A DNA stretch of 64,000 bases from Chitinophaga sp. XS-30 (lineage in GTDB: Bacteria > Bacteroidota > Bacteroidia > Chitinophagales > Chitinophagaceae), in the NCBI RefSeq assembly GCF_008086345.1, contig NZ_CP043006.1, positions 1,486,032-1,550,031 on the forward strand, written 5' to 3'. The notes beneath the pieces are model-generated. The model was not told where the DNA came from. It was given only the letters and a program-made list of their open reading frames with translations, and searched no databases. Position numbers and translations under genes: made by a program. Shown here one piece after another: positions 62,410-64,000 of the stretch (its first letter is position 1; each line of letters starts with the position of its first letter).

Positions 62410-63513
62410 ATGAAAATGTTAAAACCCTTTCTGCTTCTTTGCTCGATCCTGTTTATTATCTCCTGCCGGAAAGAGGTGGCCCCTGAACAGTCTGCCGTCA
62501 GCGAAAGCACTCAGTCCCGCGTGAACCCCGAACACCTGCAGGCCGCCTGGCTGCTCGGCTTTGATACGGTCGGTGCCCGTTACCTCAACGACGGACTGCT
62601 GGTAGGCGGAGACGTATTGATGGATAAACAGTACCTTGAAAATTTACTGAAGGCTTACAAGGCCTCTTCAGCTAACGAGCGGCATGCCCATACGGCAAAC
62701 CTCGTAACAGGAAACAATACCAATATCACAGTCAGCCTTCAGGATAATCTGATCAACACCTATTCTGTTGTACTTGCTTTGCAGGGAGCGCTGAGTCATC
62801 TGAATGCAGTCAGTGACTGCCGGCTGAATTTCATGTATGCTTCCAATGATGCAAATGCGGATATCAAAATATACAGGTCTTATGATTTCAACAGTTATGC
62901 CTACGCATTCTGGCCTACCGGAAACGGGCAGCCAGGCAGCAAGGTCTATTTTAATCTGGACCTGGCCAATGGCAGAACGCAAGGGCAAAATATACTGCTT
63001 TTTGTTCATGAGATCGGTCACTGCCTTGGCCTGAGACACGCGGACTGGGACAATATCGGCGAACCTGTAGCAGCCTATGACGATGACTGGACGTATGGCG
63101 GGGCGACCTATATTCCAGGAACACCCACGTACGATGCCAGTTCGGTCATGAATCATGATATCGGTATCCTCGGCCTGTCATGGTCTTCCTTTTCCACCTA
63201 TGATATTGTGGCACTGCGTTATCTGTATCCATTGGAAACAGGAACAGTATTCGAAAGCTATATCAATGGCCCTGTGAACATCAGCCAGGCAGGGCAGCAC
63301 AACCATTCAAACGGCGCTGCGTACAGCTGTGGCAACTACGAATGGCGTTTATTGAATGCCAGTGCCCAGGTCATTTACGATTTTTGGGATGAAGAGTGCG
63401 GCGGGCTGGAATGGAGTAATATCCTTTCGCCGGGAACCTATTACCTGGAAGCCCGGCTGAAGAATACGGAGGCGCCGGGAGTGTGGTATTCCAAAGCCGT
63501 AAACGTTCAATAA
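62410..63513 (+). CDS. M57 (HEIGH-type) metalloprotease lipoprotein
   Basis: A 367-residue protein with a lipoprotein signal (FIISC near residue 19). The catalytic zinc motif HEIGHCLGLRH at residues 200-210, with Asp two residues on, is the metzincin pattern, and a following SSVMNHDIG near residue 245 looks like the Met-turn. Together these match Peptidase_M57. The last 90 residues (SYINGPVNISQAGQHNHSNG and on) look like a beta-sandwich. It would act on the cell surface or in the periplasm. Its promoter carries the 11-base hexamer array, linking it to the neighbouring putative phosphate regulon. Confidence 0.88.
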   Translation: MKMLKPFLLLCSILFIISCRKEVAPEQSAVSESTQSRVNPEHLQAAWLLGFDTVGARYLNDGLLVGGDVLMDKQYLENLLKAYKASSANERHAHTANLVTGNNTNITVSLQDNLINTYSVVLALQGALSHLNAVSDCRLNFMYASNDANADIKIYRSYDFNSYAYAFWPTGNGQPGSKVYFNLDLANGRTQGQNILLFVHEIGHCLGLRHADWDNIGEPVAAYDDDWTYGGATYIPGTPTYDASSVMNHDIGILGLSWSSFSTYDIVALRYLYPLETGTVFESYINGPVNISQAGQHNHSNGAAYSCGNYEWRLLNASAQVIYDFWDEECGGLEWSNILSPGTYYLEARLKNTEAPGVWYSKAVNVQ

Positions 63514-63543
63514 AACAATAATACAGGGTTAGTCAGGAAGAAG

Positions 63544-63566
63544 CCGGTCGGAAAGACCGGTTTTTT
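63544..63566 (+). terminator. Terminator of the M57 peptidase gene
   Basis: CCGGTC and GACCGG form a 6-bp GC-rich stem with a GGAAA loop, followed by six T. Confidence 0.8.
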
Positions 63567-63584
63567 CTTTTAAAAACTGGACTG

Positions 63585-63592
63585 TATTTTTG
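63585..63592 (+). promoter_or_regulatory. -7 box of the porin gene
   Basis: TATTTTTG matches TAnnTTTG exactly, about 24 bases before the ATG at 63616. A single TTAAAA (63570-63575) ends nine bases upstream, as in the hexamer arrays, but no in-phase second copy exists. Confidence 0.45.
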
Positions 63593-63615
63593 CGATTCTA
63601 TAAAAATGGCTACTC

Positions 63616-64000
63616 ATGATCCGAATCAGGCAAGTTGCATTGACTGTTTTTTTTATATGTTTTGCTTTTTCCGCCCGGGCACAGTTCCTGATGGATATGA
63701 TAGATACCACTACCGCATTGGGAAAGGGCATGATAGCCATGTACCAGAATTACGACCATCTCCGCATCAGCGGGTATATGCAACCGCAGTACCAGTACTC
63801 CACCGGAAAGGGTATGGGAGACTACCAGGGCGGGGCTATGGCGCCGGAATCGGATAACCGTTTCATGTTCCGCAGGGGCCGTATCCGCTTTGACTATGCA
63901 CACTACAACAAAAAGAACCTGCCTACCGTACAGTTCGTATTCCAGTTCGACGGAACGGAGCGGGGCGTGAATATCCGTGACTTCTGGGGACGTTTTTTTG
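63616..64000 (+). CDS. OprO/OprP-like porin (partial, runs off the window)
   Basis: The first 128 codons of an outer-membrane protein, open to the window end. It has a signal peptide (MIRIRQVALTVFFICFAFSA, then RAQ), then ISGYMQPQYQYS near residue 51, FMFRRGRIRFDYAHYN near residue 83 and FVFQFDGTERGVNIRDFWGR near residue 107. This is the start of the phosphate-selective porin O/P family found in Bacteroidota. ATG at 63616 is chosen because it gives a proper signal peptide; an ATG at 63606 is in another frame and leads to a short unlikely peptide. Substrate preference (phosphate or polyphosphate) is a family inference. Confidence 0.85.
   Translation, partial: MIRIRQVALTVFFICFAFSARAQFLMDMIDTTTALGKGMIAMYQNYDHLRISGYMQPQYQYSTGKGMGDYQGGAMAPESDNRFMFRRGRIRFDYAHYNKKNLPTVQFVFQFDGTERGVNIRDFWGRFF

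Noticed and set aside
63606-63857. 83-codon frame starting at ATG 63606
   Set aside because: It is out of frame with the porin that starts at 63616, has no signal or motif, and covers the porin's coding sequence.
1-64000. CRISPR arrays, tRNA or rRNA genes, insertion sequences, prophage
   Set aside because: No regular direct-repeat arrays, cloverleaf-like segments, transposase or phage proteins could be recognised on either strand.

Overview
The window reads as a chromosomal segment of a Bacteroidota bacterium, most likely a Chitinophagaceae (Chitinophaga-like). The evidence is: gliding-motility genes gldB, gldF and gldG; a MurF-alanine racemase fusion; a SufA/IscS pair; a subclass A2-type class A beta-lactamase; a large TonB-dependent receptor; many SPII lipoproteins; a DUF1800/DUF1501 pair; and promoters with the Bacteroidota -7 element TAnnTTTG, few obvious Shine-Dalgarno sites and several probably leaderless starts. 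No rRNA, tRNA, CRISPR array, insertion sequence or prophage was seen. Gene density is high and the only gap above 300 bases is 17740-18085.

Layout. 1-10.7 kb: TatD nuclease, a lipoprotein, polysaccharide deacetylase, convergent gltX/glnS, a stand-alone B12-binding protein, a beta-barrel, enoyl-CoA hydratase, fumarase and a TauE-type exporter. 10.9-17.8 kb (minus strand): TerC, MurF-Alr, LspA and the gliding ABC transporter GldF-GldG. 18-21.6 kb: iscS-sufA, methylmalonyl-CoA epimerase, a possible small RNA and a second MurF. 21.7-32.6 kb: a cytochrome-like lipoprotein/YceI/DUF5777 operon, apaG, gldB, nadE, serS, a small cytochrome c, an acetyltransferase, an M48 peptidase and a MoeB-rhodanese fusion. 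32.7-41 kb: DUF1800/DUF1501, beta-lactamase, and two peptide transporters of the OPT and POT families. 41-49 kb: purD, then the rod-shape operon mreB-mreC-mreD-mrdA-rodA and a metallo-beta-lactamase-fold hydrolase. 49-54 kb (minus strand): an ECF sigma/membrane protein/Spy-like sensor operon, a lone transketolase C-terminal subunit, galE and rmlA.

54-64 kb is the most interesting part. It holds a PiT phosphate transporter with its DUF47 partner, an LpxH-like metallophosphoesterase that resembles the phosphate-starvation phospholipase PlcP, an unknown 131-residue protein, a beta-helix-type lipoprotein, a TonB-dependent receptor, an M57 metalloprotease and the start of an OprO/OprP-type porin that runs off the window. 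Upstream of three of these genes lie tandem hexamers of the type TTAAYA repeated every 11 bases, and in all three the last hexamer ends exactly 9 bases before a TAnnTTTG-like -7 box. A fourth array lies further upstream of the lipoprotein gene. I infer a phosphate-starvation (PhoB/PhoP-type) regulon; the spacing is directly visible, the regulator's identity is inference.

A second structural theme is the terminators. Three unrelated intergenic hairpins share nearly the same stem (GGGTGTATC), and two loci 14 kb apart share a 55-base repeat placed about 80 bases from a hairpin, suggesting a small dispersed non-coding repeat family.
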